A stretch of 64,000 bases of DNA from Acidobacteriota bacterium. GTDB lineage: Bacteria; Acidobacteriota; Vicinamibacteria; Vicinamibacterales; CAVVIG01. Below the pieces are notes generated by a model. The model was not told the DNA's origin and searched no databases. It worked only from the letters and a program-made list of their open reading frames with translations. The stretch's first letter is position 1; the number at the start of each line of letters is the position of its first letter. This document shows positions 27,509 through 35,370 of this stretch, piece after piece. The translations under genes and the position numbers were made by a program. The stretch lies in contig JACPZW010000014.1 in assembly GCA_016195265.1 (NCBI GenBank), forward strand, positions 20,761 through 84,760, written 5' to 3'.

Positions 27509-29686
27509 TCAGCTGCCTTGCAGCGTTCTCGTGGCGCGCCGCAGCGCGCGGATGACCACGGTGGCCTGGTCGGCCGCGCGCGCGTAGTTGCCCGCGTCGA
27601 CGGCTTCGCGCACGCCGGGAATCGTCTTCACGCCGTACCCGGTGTACAGCCCCGGCGCGTAGATGACGTGACGGTACCACGGACGGTCGGGAAGGCCCGC
27701 GGGCTCGATCAGATCGCGCTCGGCCATCATCAGCCGGTGATTGATGTCGCCGAGCGCCGCAGCGGAGGGCGTGCCAGCGAGCAGCGACTCGCCGCGCTGG
27801 CGCAGCGCCGCGCCGGCCCTGGTGAAGGCGTCGGCCGCCGACCTCATTCCCGCGAAGTCGATGCGCTTCGCGTCGGCGGCCGACGCACCGGTCGCCTGCT
27901 GCGCTTGTTGCTCGATGTCGCGGATGTACTCGAGGATCTGATTGCCGTACGCCTCGTAATCCAGCGGCAGCAGCTCGGCGTCGGCCAGACGCAACAGCGC
28001 GACGCCGGTGACCTGTGCCGCGAGTACGCTGAACTTGAACTGCGGATCGATGTACTTCTTGAACCAGTCCGGGTTGTCGTACGTCGAGTGATATGTGCCG
28101 TCGCCGTCGCGCCCGCTCAACCCCATGTCCATCGACGGTATGCCGATGTGATCGAGAAACGCGGTGTAGTCGGATCCGGATCCGAGCGCGCCGACCGTCG
28201 GCAGCTTGAGCATCGGATGCCCGTCTTTCGCCGGCGACTGTTCGCGCGATCGCTCGAGCCAGGTGTCGAACAGCGTCGACGTGTTCGCGGTGCTCCCCTC
28301 GATCTGAATCGACTGCGCGAGCTCGTGCGCGAACGGCGTCAGCGAGTGGACGGCGCTGCTCCCGAACGTGGGCCCGCCCGCGCCGGCGTCCCGATTGACG
28401 TACACGGCGACTTTCGCGCTCAGCTCCGTCGCGAGGTCCTCGACCCACTCCGTCGATCCGAGCAGGCCCTGCTCCTCGCCGTCCCAGCTGACGAAGAGGA
28501 TCGTCCGCCGCGGCCGCCAGCCCTTCTTCAGCATCTCGCCCATCGCGCGCGCGACGCTGTTCATCGACACGTGCCCGCTGACCGAGTCCGACGCGCCGAA
28601 CGTCCACGCGTCGCGGTGCGAGCCGACGACGATCCACTCGTCCGGCGCGACGGCGCCCGTGATCTTGCCAACGACGTCGATCAGGCGGCGCTGGCCGTAG
28701 TCCATCACGAGCTTCATGTGGACGTTCGCCGGACCGGGACCGACGTGATACGTAATCGGCAGCGCGCCGCGCCACGCTTCCGGCGCGACGGGGCCCTTCA
28801 GCCGTCTCAGAATTTCCTCGGCATCGCGATACGACATCGGCTGCACGGGAATGGTCGGCAGCGTCTCGATCTTGTCCATCGGCAGCCGCTCGACGCCGGG
28901 CTTCGACGGCCGGCCGGGCGTGGACGGATCGCCGGGATAGCGCGGCATGTCCATCACGCTGCCGCGCTGGATCATGCCCGGGCCGCGGAACGGGCCGTCC
29001 GGAAACACTTCGCCCTGGAAGTAACCGTCCTCGTGCGGATCTGAATAGATGATGCAGGCGATGGCGCCGTGCTCGGCCGCGACCTTCGGCTTGATGCCGC
29101 GCCAGCTGCCGCCGTACCGCGCGAGCACAATCTTGCCCCTGACGTCGATGCCGAGCTTCGCGAGCGTCTCGTAATCGGCGGGCACGCCGAAGTTGACGTA
29201 GACGATCTCGCCGGTCACGTCGCCCGACGGCGAGTAGGCGTTGTACGCGGGAAGAATGCCCGGCTTGTCGGCCCACTGATCGCCGCGCAGCTTTTCTTCT
29301 TCGACCTGCAGCTTGATCGGATTCGGCCCGAGGATGTCGATGCGGCGCTCGCCCGGCCAGGGCAGCAGGACGCTGTACTCGTAGCGTGCGACCTCGAGCC
29401 CGAATTCCTTGAAGCGATCGCCGACGTAATCCGCGAGCTTGATCTCGTACGGCGACCCGGCGTGGTGCGGCTCCGCCGTCATCACGTCGAAGTCCGCTTC
29501 GGCGACCTTGGGCGACGGCGCCGCCTTCATGTCGCGCTCGCGCGCGGTTTCGGCCGCGGAGGCCGCCGCAGAAAAGCCGCGGATGCGGCCCGCGGCGGAT
29601 GACGTCGGCGTGCCCTGCGCGTTGAGCCAGCCGACGCCGGCGGTCGCCAGCCCCAGCGCGATCAGTTCGAGACGCCACCGTTTCAT
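27509..29686 (-). CDS. M28 family glutamate carboxypeptidase II-like peptidase
   Basis: This exported zinc carboxypeptidase has the layout of glutamate carboxypeptidase II: signal peptide (about 1-25), PA domain (about 110-260), M28 catalytic domain and a C-terminal transferrin-receptor-like dimerisation domain. Zinc ligands and catalytic residues are visible in GSHRDAWTFGASD, SWDGEEQGLLGS, NRDAG and TYHSTYDN. The preferred ATG gives MKRWRLELIALG; an ATG six codons upstream is possible. About 725 residues. It probably trims periplasmic or environmental peptides. It is co-oriented with the downstream DoxX gene. Confidence 0.9.
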   Translation of the reverse strand: MKRWRLELIALGLATAGVGWLNAQGTPTSSAAGRIRGFSAAASAAETARERDMKAAPSPKVAEADFDVMTAEPHHAGSPYEIKLADYVGDRFKEFGLEVARYEYSVLLPWPGERRIDILGPNPIKLQVEEEKLRGDQWADKPGILPAYNAYSPSGDVTGEIVYVNFGVPADYETLAKLGIDVRGKIVLARYGGSWRGIKPKVAAEHGAIACIIYSDPHEDGYFQGEVFPDGPFRGPGMIQRGSVMDMPRYPGDPSTPGRPSKPGVERLPMDKIETLPTIPVQPMSYRDAEEILRRLKGPVAPEAWRGALPITYHVGPGPANVHMKLVMDYGQRRLIDVVGKITGAVAPDEWIVVGSHRDAWTFGASDSVSGHVSMNSVARAMGEMLKKGWRPRRTILFVSWDGEEQGLLGSTEWVEDLATELSAKVAVYVNRDAGAGGPTFGSSAVHSLTPFAHELAQSIQIEGSTANTSTLFDTWLERSREQSPAKDGHPMLKLPTVGALGSGSDYTAFLDHIGIPSMDMGLSGRDGDGTYHSTYDNPDWFKKYIDPQFKFSVLAAQVTGVALLRLADAELLPLDYEAYGNQILEYIRDIEQQAQQATGASAADAKRIDFAGMRSAADAFTRAGAALRQRGESLLAGTPSAAALGDINHRLMMAERDLIEPAGLPDRPWYRHVIYAPGLYTGYGVKTIPGVREAVDAGNYARAADQATVVIRALRRATRTLQGS

Positions 29687-29768
29687 CTGCCCGCCTCCTT
29701 CCACGCGCCGCCAGCATGCGCTCCACCGGCGCCAGCCCGAGAACCGCGAACGGCACCTGCGTATCGCA

Positions 29769-30131
29769 TCAGCGATGGAAGTAATCGTCGGTGTGATCGA
29801 GCCAGTCCTGGCGAATCGGGCTGAACAGGTCGAGCTCGAACGTGTCCTCGAGCGCTTCGGCCTGGTGCTCGACCCACGACGGAATGTGCAGGACCTCCCC
29901 TTCGCGGACTGTGATCTCCTCGCCGCCGATGAGGAACCTCAGCGCGCCCTGCAGCACGTAGGTCATCTGCTCGCTCTCGTGCTTGTGCATGGGCACGAGG
30001 CAGCCGCGCTTCAGATAGATCTGGGCGATCATCTCGCGCTCGCCCGTGACGAACTTGCGCGAGAGCATTTCCGTGACTTTTTCGAGGGCGATTTCGTCCC
30101 ATCGGTGCAGGCGAACCGTCGGCGCGCTCAT
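29769..30131 (-). CDS. Cupin domain protein
   Basis: The protein is a single-domain beta-barrel cupin of about 120 residues. Motif 1 is [21 protein letters not shown] with two His and Glu metal ligands, and motif 2 is [19 protein letters not shown] with the third His. The ATG giving [13 protein letters not shown] is preferred; an upstream ATG would cross into the divergent promoter of the E1 gene. Substrate is unknown; small cupins act as sensors, isomerases or dioxygenases. Divergent from the E1 fusion with only 49 nt between starts. Confidence 0.85.
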   Translation of the reverse strand: MSAPTVRLHRWDEIALEKVTEMLSRKFVTGEREMIAQIYLKRGCLVPMHKHESEQMTYVLQGALRFLIGGEEITVREGEVLHIPSWVEHQAEALEDTFELDLFSPIRQDWLDHTDDYFHR

Positions 30132-30164
30132 GGTGTTCGAGCATATACCAAGGTGCGCGAATGC

Positions 30165-30170
30165 TATAAT
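30165..30170 (+). promoter_or_regulatory. TATAAT -10 element just before the E1 fusion gene
   Basis: A consensus TATAAT lies 10 nt before the ATG of the E1 gene, so transcription should start within a few bases of the start codon and give a leaderless or near-leaderless mRNA. No convincing -35 hexamer was found. The opposing cupin gene shows TATATG at a similar distance on the other strand. Confidence 0.55.
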
Positions 30171-30180
30171 TCCCGGTCGC

Positions 30181-32346
30181 ATGAAGGCCGTTTTGAACGG
30201 GCGGGACGGACAACCCGCGAGCCAATCGAGCGGACCCGCGAGTCAATCGAGCGGTTACAACAAAGACGGGCTGCACCGCACGGACCTTCTCGCCGTCCAT
30301 CGCGCGATGCTCCTGTCGCGGCGGCTCGACGACAAAGAAATCCAGCTCAAGAGCCAGAACCACATCTTCTTTCAGATCAGCGGCGCCGGCCATGAAGCCG
30401 TGCTCGTCGCCGCGTCGCTGACGCTCAAGCCGGGCCACGACTGGTTCTATCCCTACTATCGCGACCGCGCGCTGTGCCTGCAGCTCGGCGTGACGCCGCT
30501 CGACATGCTGCTCGCCGGCGTCGGCGCGAAGGACGATCCGGCGTCCGCCGGACGACAGATGCCGTCGCACTGGGGTAACTTGTCGCTCAACATCGTGTCG
30601 GGATCGAGCCCGACCGGCACGCAGGTGCTGCAGGCCGTCGGCGCCGCCGAAGCCGCGCTGATTTACCGACGCGTCACGCAGATTCCCGACCGCGAGTCGC
30701 GCGCGCACGACGATGAACTGACGTACGTGTCGCTCGGCGACGGCGCGACGAGCGAGGGCGAATTCTGGGAGGCGCTCAACACGACGTGCACCAAACGCCT
30801 GCCGCTGTTGTTCCTCGTCGAAGACAACGGCTACGCGATCTCGGTGCCGGTCGAAGTGCAGACGCCGGGTGGCGACATCTCGCGCCTCGTGCGATCGTTT
30901 CCCGGACTGCACGTCGATTCAATCGACGGCACGGATTTCTTCGCCAGCCTGCGCGCGATGCGCGACGCGACCGCGTACGTGCGCGCGGGCCACGGGCCCG
31001 CGTTCGTCCACGCGCGCGTGACCCGTCCGTACTCGCACTCGCTGTCGGACGATGAGAAGTTGTACAAGCCGGCGACGGAGCGGGCGGACGAAGCGAAGCG
31101 CGATCCGCTGGTGCTGTTTGCGGCGTTCCTGAAAGAGAACGGGCTGGCGACCGACGAGGGCATGGCCGCGATGCTCGCCGACGTCGATCGCGAGATCAAT
31201 GAAGCCGCGACGAAGGCGCTGGCCGCGAAGCGTCCGGCGAAGAACACGGCCGAGCTGTGGGTCTACTCGCCGACCGTCGATCCGACCTCGCCGGCTTTCG
31301 AGACGCCCGCGCAGCCCGAAGGCAAGCCCGACACGATGGTCGCCGCGATCAATCACACGCTCAGGGACGAAATGGCGCGCGACCCGCGCATCATCGTCTT
31401 TGGCGAGGACGTCGCGGACGTGAGCCGGAAGGCGTCCCAGGGGCAGGTGACCGGCAAGGGCGGCGTCTTCAAGCTGACGCACGGTCTGCAGAAGCTCTAC
31501 GGCGACGATCGCGTGTTCAACTCGCCGCTCGCCGAAGCCAACATCATCGGCCGCGCGATCGGCATGGCGACGCGCAAGCTGAAGCCCGTCGTCGAGATTC
31601 AGTTTTTCGACTACATCTGGCCGGCGATGATGCAGATTCGCGATGAGATGTCGATGCTGCGCTACCGATCGGGCAACACGTTCTCGTGCCCGATGGTGAT
31701 CCGCGTGCCGATCGGCGGCTACCTGCGCGGCGGCGGGCCGTACCACAGCCAGTCGGGCGAGAGCATCTTCGCGCACTGCCCCGGCATCCGCATCGCGTAC
31801 CCGTCCACGGCGCAGGACGCCGCGGGTCTACTGCGGACTGCGATTCGCTGCGACGATCCGGTCCTCTTCCTCGAGCACAAGCACCTGTACCGCCAGACGT
31901 ACAACAAGGGCGAGTACCCGGGGAAGGAGTACATGATTCCGTTCGGCAAGGCGCAGCTGCGCCGCGACGGCGATCACGTGCTGGTCATCACCTGGGGCGC
32001 GCTCGTGCAGCGGACGCTCTTGGCCGCGCAGCAGGCGGAGAAGGATCACATCAGCGCCGCGGTGCTCGACCTGCGGACGATCGTGCCGTACGACTGGGAG
32101 ACGATCGCCGCCCACGTGAAGCGCACGAGCCGCGTCGTCGTCGCGCACGAGGATCAGCTGATGTGCGGGTTCGGCGCCGAAATCGCCGCGCGGATCGGCG
32201 GCGAGCTGTTCGATCATCTCGACGCGCCGGTGAGACGCGTGGGCGCGCTGAATACCCCGGTCGCTTATTGCCCTGATCTCGAAGAAGCCATCCTGCCCCA
32301 GTCCTCGGACGTCCTGAAAGCGATCAGAGAAACCGCTCGATACTAG
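30181..32346 (+). CDS. Fused alpha-beta E1 component of a 2-oxoacid dehydrogenase
   Basis: The 721-residue fusion joins a thiamine-diphosphate-binding E1 alpha part (about 30-370) to an E1 beta part (about 385-720), as in branched-chain 2-oxoacid dehydrogenase complexes. The TPP motif is [15 protein letters not shown] ... [19 protein letters not shown] resembles the alpha phosphorylation loop. The beta part shows [35 protein letters not shown] and [17 protein letters not shown]. It decarboxylates an oxoacid and acylates E2 lipoate. A 21-bp tandem duplication (30213-30254) encodes PASQSSG twice near the N-terminus. No E2 or E3 gene is nearby. Confidence 0.9.
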   Translation: MKAVLNGRDGQPASQSSGPASQSSGYNKDGLHRTDLLAVHRAMLLSRRLDDKEIQLKSQNHIFFQISGAGHEAVLVAASLTLKPGHDWFYPYYRDRALCLQLGVTPLDMLLAGVGAKDDPASAGRQMPSHWGNLSLNIVSGSSPTGTQVLQAVGAAEAALIYRRVTQIPDRESRAHDDELTYVSLGDGATSEGEFWEALNTTCTKRLPLLFLVEDNGYAISVPVEVQTPGGDISRLVRSFPGLHVDSIDGTDFFASLRAMRDATAYVRAGHGPAFVHARVTRPYSHSLSDDEKLYKPATERADEAKRDPLVLFAAFLKENGLATDEGMAAMLADVDREINEAATKALAAKRPAKNTAELWVYSPTVDPTSPAFETPAQPEGKPDTMVAAINHTLRDEMARDPRIIVFGEDVADVSRKASQGQVTGKGGVFKLTHGLQKLYGDDRVFNSPLAEANIIGRAIGMATRKLKPVVEIQFFDYIWPAMMQIRDEMSMLRYRSGNTFSCPMVIRVPIGGYLRGGGPYHSQSGESIFAHCPGIRIAYPSTAQDAAGLLRTAIRCDDPVLFLEHKHLYRQTYNKGEYPGKEYMIPFGKAQLRRDGDHVLVITWGALVQRTLLAAQQAEKDHISAAVLDLRTIVPYDWETIAAHVKRTSRVVVAHEDQLMCGFGAEIAARIGGELFDHLDAPVRRVGALNTPVAYCPDLEEAILPQSSDVLKAIRETARY

Positions 32347-32349
32347 TTC

Positions 32350-32410
32350 GGGTGCCAGGTGCCTGGTGCTAGGTGCTGGGTGCCGTGCAGGGTGTTGAGT
32401 GCTGGGTGCG
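32350..32410. repeat. GGTGCTG-type heptamer tandem repeat
   Basis: Five consecutive 7-bp units (GGGTGCC, AGGTGCC, TGGTGCT, AGGTGCT, GGGTGCC) begin 3 nt after the E1 stop and decay through GGGTGTTGAGTGCTGGGTGC. No inverted partner arm is obvious. It marks the border between the E1 gene and a lower-GC accessory patch. Confidence 0.75.
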
Positions 32411-32439
32411 ATGGCGCGCGCATTGCTTCACGCCATCGC

Positions 32440-32832
32440 ATGGTGGCGCAGCGTTACCAGGATCTCGTGGCGTGGCAGCTTGCGAATCAACTGAAGCAAG
32501 AGGTGTACGCGCTCATTGATCGCACGCCCGCCAAACACGATCGCAGATTCTGCGATCAGATCAAAGATTCCGCGCGTTCAGCGCCAAGCAATCTCGCCGA
32601 AGGCTTCGGCTGTTACTATCACCCGGAGTTCGCGCGCTACTCACGGGTAGCTCGTTCCTCTCTCGTCGAAACCCACAACCATCTCGGCGACGGCGTCGAT
32701 CTCAAGTACTGGTCACCGAGTGACGCCGCGCGACTACAGACCCTCGCCGACCGCGCGACCGGCGCGACGACGCGTCTCATTCGCTACCTTGAATCGACAG
32801 ACGCCCCGGGCGCGCGCCCGCGCCGCAAATGA
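32440..32832 (+). CDS. Four-helix bundle protein, S23/rRNA-IVS family
   Basis: The 130-residue all-helical protein is of the family first described from intervening sequences of 23S rRNA genes but common elsewhere on chromosomes. Signatures: YQDLVAWQLANQLKQEVYAL, DQIKDSARSAPSNLAEGF and YSRVARSSLVETHNHLGDG. Molecular function is unproven. It sits next to a PIN toxin-antitoxin pair in a patch with lower GC than its surroundings, consistent with acquired DNA. Start ATG chosen for the family N-terminus. Confidence 0.85.
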   Translation: MVAQRYQDLVAWQLANQLKQEVYALIDRTPAKHDRRFCDQIKDSARSAPSNLAEGFGCYYHPEFARYSRVARSSLVETHNHLGDGVDLKYWSPSDAARLQTLADRATGATTRLIRYLESTDAPGARPRRK

Positions 32833-32851
32833 ACACGCGACGGGTGAGCTC

Positions 32852-33313
32852 ATGCCAACGGTTTACTTGGAAACGAGCATCGTCAGCTATTTGACTGCAC
32901 GGCCGAGTCGTGACGTCGTACTTGCCAGTCACCAGACGTTGACTCGGAATTGGTGGCGCGGACGCGCGTCGTACGAGTTGGTCATCTCGCAACTTGTGCT
33001 CGATGAAGCAGCAGCAGGCGACCAGCTCATGCGAACGCGGCGGCTGGAAGTATTGAGCGGCATTCCCATCGTCCCCCTGACGAACTCCGCGACCCGTTTA
33101 GCGAAGGAGTTGGTCCGGCAAGGAGCCCTTCCGGAGAAGGCGACTGTCGACGCGTTTCACATCGGGATCGCTGCAGCCCATCACGCAGCGTATCTGTTGA
33201 CTTGGAATTGCAAGCATCTGGCGAATGCGACGATGCGTAGTACCATTGACGCGATCTGCCGCTCTGAGGGCCTGAATCCGCCTATCATATGCACGCCCGA
33301 AGAGCTGCCGTGA
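32852..33313 (+). CDS. PIN-domain ribonuclease toxin (VapC-like)
   Basis: This is a predicted Mg-dependent RNase toxin of a type II toxin-antitoxin pair, 153 residues. The N-terminal strand reads VYLETSIVSYL, so Glu replaces the usual first Asp. VISQLVLDEAAAGD and ATVDAFHIGIAAAHHAAYLL supply the other acidic residues, and LLTWNCKHLANATMR the C-terminal motif. This E-for-D variant is known to me as a recurring VapC-like subfamily. The small partner gene follows 10 nt downstream with a GAGGAG site. Confidence 0.85.
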   Translation: MPTVYLETSIVSYLTARPSRDVVLASHQTLTRNWWRGRASYELVISQLVLDEAAAGDQLMRTRRLEVLSGIPIVPLTNSATRLAKELVRQGALPEKATVDAFHIGIAAAHHAAYLLTWNCKHLANATMRSTIDAICRSEGLNPPIICTPEELP

Positions 33314-33323
33314 GGAGAACCTC

Positions 33324-33503
33324 ATGAAGCGCCGCGATTCCATCGTCGACGGGCTGCACAAGCTTCGTGAGCGCATCGGCCGGGCTCACGACTTCGACGC
33401 CGACCGAATCGCCGTAACAATTCGGCGGCACGAAAAGGAACGCGGCCGAGGCGATACTCGTGTGGCACCGAAGCGCGCGGTCCGTCAGAAGAAAGCCTCG
33501 TAG
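33324..33503 (+). CDS. Small antitoxin partner of the PIN toxin
   Basis: The 59-residue basic protein starts MKRRDSIVDGLHKLRERIG, followed by HDFDADRIAVTIRRHEKERG. Its pattern (D-x-IV near the N-terminus, a charged helix, then a hydrophobic-Asp-hydrophobic stretch) matches the short antitoxin-like proteins paired with this VapC-like subfamily. It lies 10 nt after the toxin stop, and GAGGAG precedes its ATG by 7 nt. Order is toxin first, antitoxin second, the reverse of most type II systems. Easily missed because of its size. Confidence 0.7.
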   Translation: MKRRDSIVDGLHKLRERIGRAHDFDADRIAVTIRRHEKERGRGDTRVAPKRAVRQKKAS

Positions 33504-33602
33504 CCACTCGGGCCCGGGCCCGCGCCCCAAGTATCACGCCGCGACTTGCGACCTCCGCCGGAATTGAAGACCCGCCGCCGCTTTGCTAGACTGCGCCAAG
33601 TC

Positions 33603-34622
33603 ATGTCCCGCATCTTGCAGCAGCGCGCTGCCGCGCTCAGTCGCGTACATCGCAGAAGCCTCGTCATCGGCGTGCTCGTAGCCGCAACAGTGCCGGCGTT
33701 CGGCCAGCCCTCCGTCGGGCCGGACACATCACCGCATCGAGTTCAACGTGTCGAGGTCGAATCGAGTGTTTCCCTCGAAGTGCTCGACTGGGGTGGATCG
33801 GGTCGGCCGGTGGTCTTGCTCGCGGGCGGAGGCAACTCGGCCCACGTGTTCGACGACTTCGCGCCGCCGTTGACGCGTCGGTATCACGTGTACGGAGTGA
33901 CGCGAAGAGGCTACGGCGTTTCCGATAAGCCAACGACCGGGTACAGCGTGGATCGACTCGCGGACGATGTTGCGTCTGTTGTCGATGCCCTCAAGATCGA
34001 GCGCTCTGTCGTGATCGGGCACTCGGTCGCCGGCGACGAACTCTCGTCGATCGGTTCGCGTCATTCTGAACGGATCTCTGGTCTCATCTATCTAGATGCG
34101 GCCTACGATCGCACCGATCCGGCCTGGAATGCGATTAACAGCAAACTCCCGCCGACTGCGCCCGCGCTTGCGGACCGTGAGAACGTCCGAGCGTTTCAGG
34201 GCTGGATGACGCGCGCACTCCGATTCACGCTTCCGCTATCGGAGATCTACAACGAATTCGAGCTGACGCCGGCCGGTGGCATTGGCAGGTCTCGAATACC
34301 TCCGGCCGTTTCGCGTGAAATTCTGGCCGGCATGAAGAAACCAGACTATTCGAGGCTACTCGTGCCGGCGCTTGCCTTGTACGCCCAGTACCGGTCTATC
34401 CAAGAAGCTCCAGGCTACAAAGACAACGACCCCGCTGCGCGAACGGCGCTTGAAGAGTACCTCTCGCTTGTTGCGGCACGTCAAGTCGTCGAGATTGAGT
34501 CATTCAAGGCTGCGGCCGTTAATGCGCGCGTCGCCAGGGTACCTGGCGGACACTACTTCTTCCTGGCGAACCCGCAAGACACGAATAAGGAGATTGACGC
34601 CTTCATCGCAGATCTGCCCTAG
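33603..34622 (+). CDS. Secreted alpha/beta hydrolase
   Basis: This is an alpha/beta hydrolase fold enzyme of about 340 residues with an N-terminal signal peptide (LVIGVLVAATVPAFGQPS). The oxyanion-side strand is VVLLAGGGNSAHVFDDFA, the nucleophile elbow VIGHSVAGDEL (GxSxG), the acid probably lies in the cap region, and the catalytic His in VPGGHYFFLANP. The ATG at 33603 is chosen because it begins the signal peptide. Codon usage is less GC-biased than the flanks. Substrate unknown. Confidence 0.82.
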   Translation: MSRILQQRAAALSRVHRRSLVIGVLVAATVPAFGQPSVGPDTSPHRVQRVEVESSVSLEVLDWGGSGRPVVLLAGGGNSAHVFDDFAPPLTRRYHVYGVTRRGYGVSDKPTTGYSVDRLADDVASVVDALKIERSVVIGHSVAGDELSSIGSRHSERISGLIYLDAAYDRTDPAWNAINSKLPPTAPALADRENVRAFQGWMTRALRFTLPLSEIYNEFELTPAGGIGRSRIPPAVSREILAGMKKPDYSRLLVPALALYAQYRSIQEAPGYKDNDPAARTALEEYLSLVAARQVVEIESFKAAAVNARVARVPGGHYFFLANPQDTNKEIDAFIADLP

Positions 34623-34711
34623 CACCTTCGCGGCGCGCGCACCCAGCACGTGGCCGGGCACGTCGCACTTCTGCACCCGGCACCCGTCCTTCTTGACTCC
34701 CAATTGGCTAA

Positions 34712-34729
34712 TGAATGAACATTCATTCA
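34712..34729. promoter_or_regulatory. FadR-type operator palindrome
   Basis: TGAATGAACATTCATTCA is a palindrome with perfect 8-bp arms and a CA centre. It fits the TGAATGA-N4-TCATTCA operator of the TetR-family fatty-acid regulator FadR of Bacillus subtilis. It ends 3 nt before the preferred ATG of the TetR gene and heads the beta-oxidation operon, so autoregulation and acyl-CoA-responsive control are inferred. A TTGACT at 34693-34698 may be the -35 element. Confidence 0.8.
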
Positions 34730-34732
34730 CCC

Positions 34733-35365
34733 ATGGCTTCTTCCTCCGCCACCGCGCGCCGCGCCCGACCAGGATCGACCGATTCTCCGTCCGGTGCCAA
34801 GCGCGACGCCATCCTCCGCGCGGCGATTGACGTCTTCGCCGAGCGCGGGTATTTCAACGCACAGGTTGCCGACGTCGCGCGCGCCGCGGGCGTGGCGGCC
34901 GGCACCGTCTACCTTTACTTTCACAACAAAGACCACCTGCTCGTCTCCATCTTCGAGCGCAGCATGCGCGACGGCCTCGCCGAGAGCCGCGCGACTGTCG
35001 CCGAACTGCGCGATCCGCGCGAGCGGCTGCGCCGTCTCGCGCGCGGCCACCTCGCGCGCCTGGGGAACGACCGCAACCTGGCGATCGTGTTCCAGGTCGA
35101 GCTGCGGCAGTCGACGAAGTTCATGGAGCGTTTTTCCGCCACGCTGCTGCGCGACTACCTCGGCCTGATTCGCGCGGCGATCGCCGACGGCCAGCAGGAC
35201 GGGACGTTCCGTACGGACATCAAGGCAACCGTCGCCGCCAAGATGCTCTTCGGCGCGCTCGACGAGATGGCGACCAACTGGATCCTCAGCGCCCGCCGGT
35301 ACTCGCTCGAAGCCGATGCCGACGCGGTCGTCGATCTCTTTGTCAACGGCGCGCGAGCGCGATAG
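34733..35365 (+). CDS. TetR family regulator, FadR-like
   Basis: This is a predicted repressor of the following beta-oxidation genes. The N-terminal helix-turn-helix is AILRAAIDVFAERGYFNAQV, then DVARAAGVAAGTVYLYFHNK, typical of TetR proteins. The C-terminal ligand domain (FQVELRQSTKFMERFSATLL) resembles the TetR_C family of Bacillus FadR. About 210 residues from the ATG at 34733; an ATG at 34715 lies inside the operator and is less likely. The next gene begins 5 nt after the stop, so the regulator is in the operon it probably controls. Confidence 0.85.
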   Translation: MASSSATARRARPGSTDSPSGAKRDAILRAAIDVFAERGYFNAQVADVARAAGVAAGTVYLYFHNKDHLLVSIFERSMRDGLAESRATVAELRDPRERLRRLARGHLARLGNDRNLAIVFQVELRQSTKFMERFSATLLRDYLGLIRAAIADGQQDGTFRTDIKATVAAKMLFGALDEMATNWILSARRYSLEADADAVVDLFVNGARAR

Positions 35366-35370
35366 GTCAC

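Noticed and set aside
27045..29756. A 903-codon minus-strand reading joining DoxX to an upstream frame
   Set aside because: Only the last 150 codons (DoxX) are real; the rest is the M28 gene in the wrong frame.
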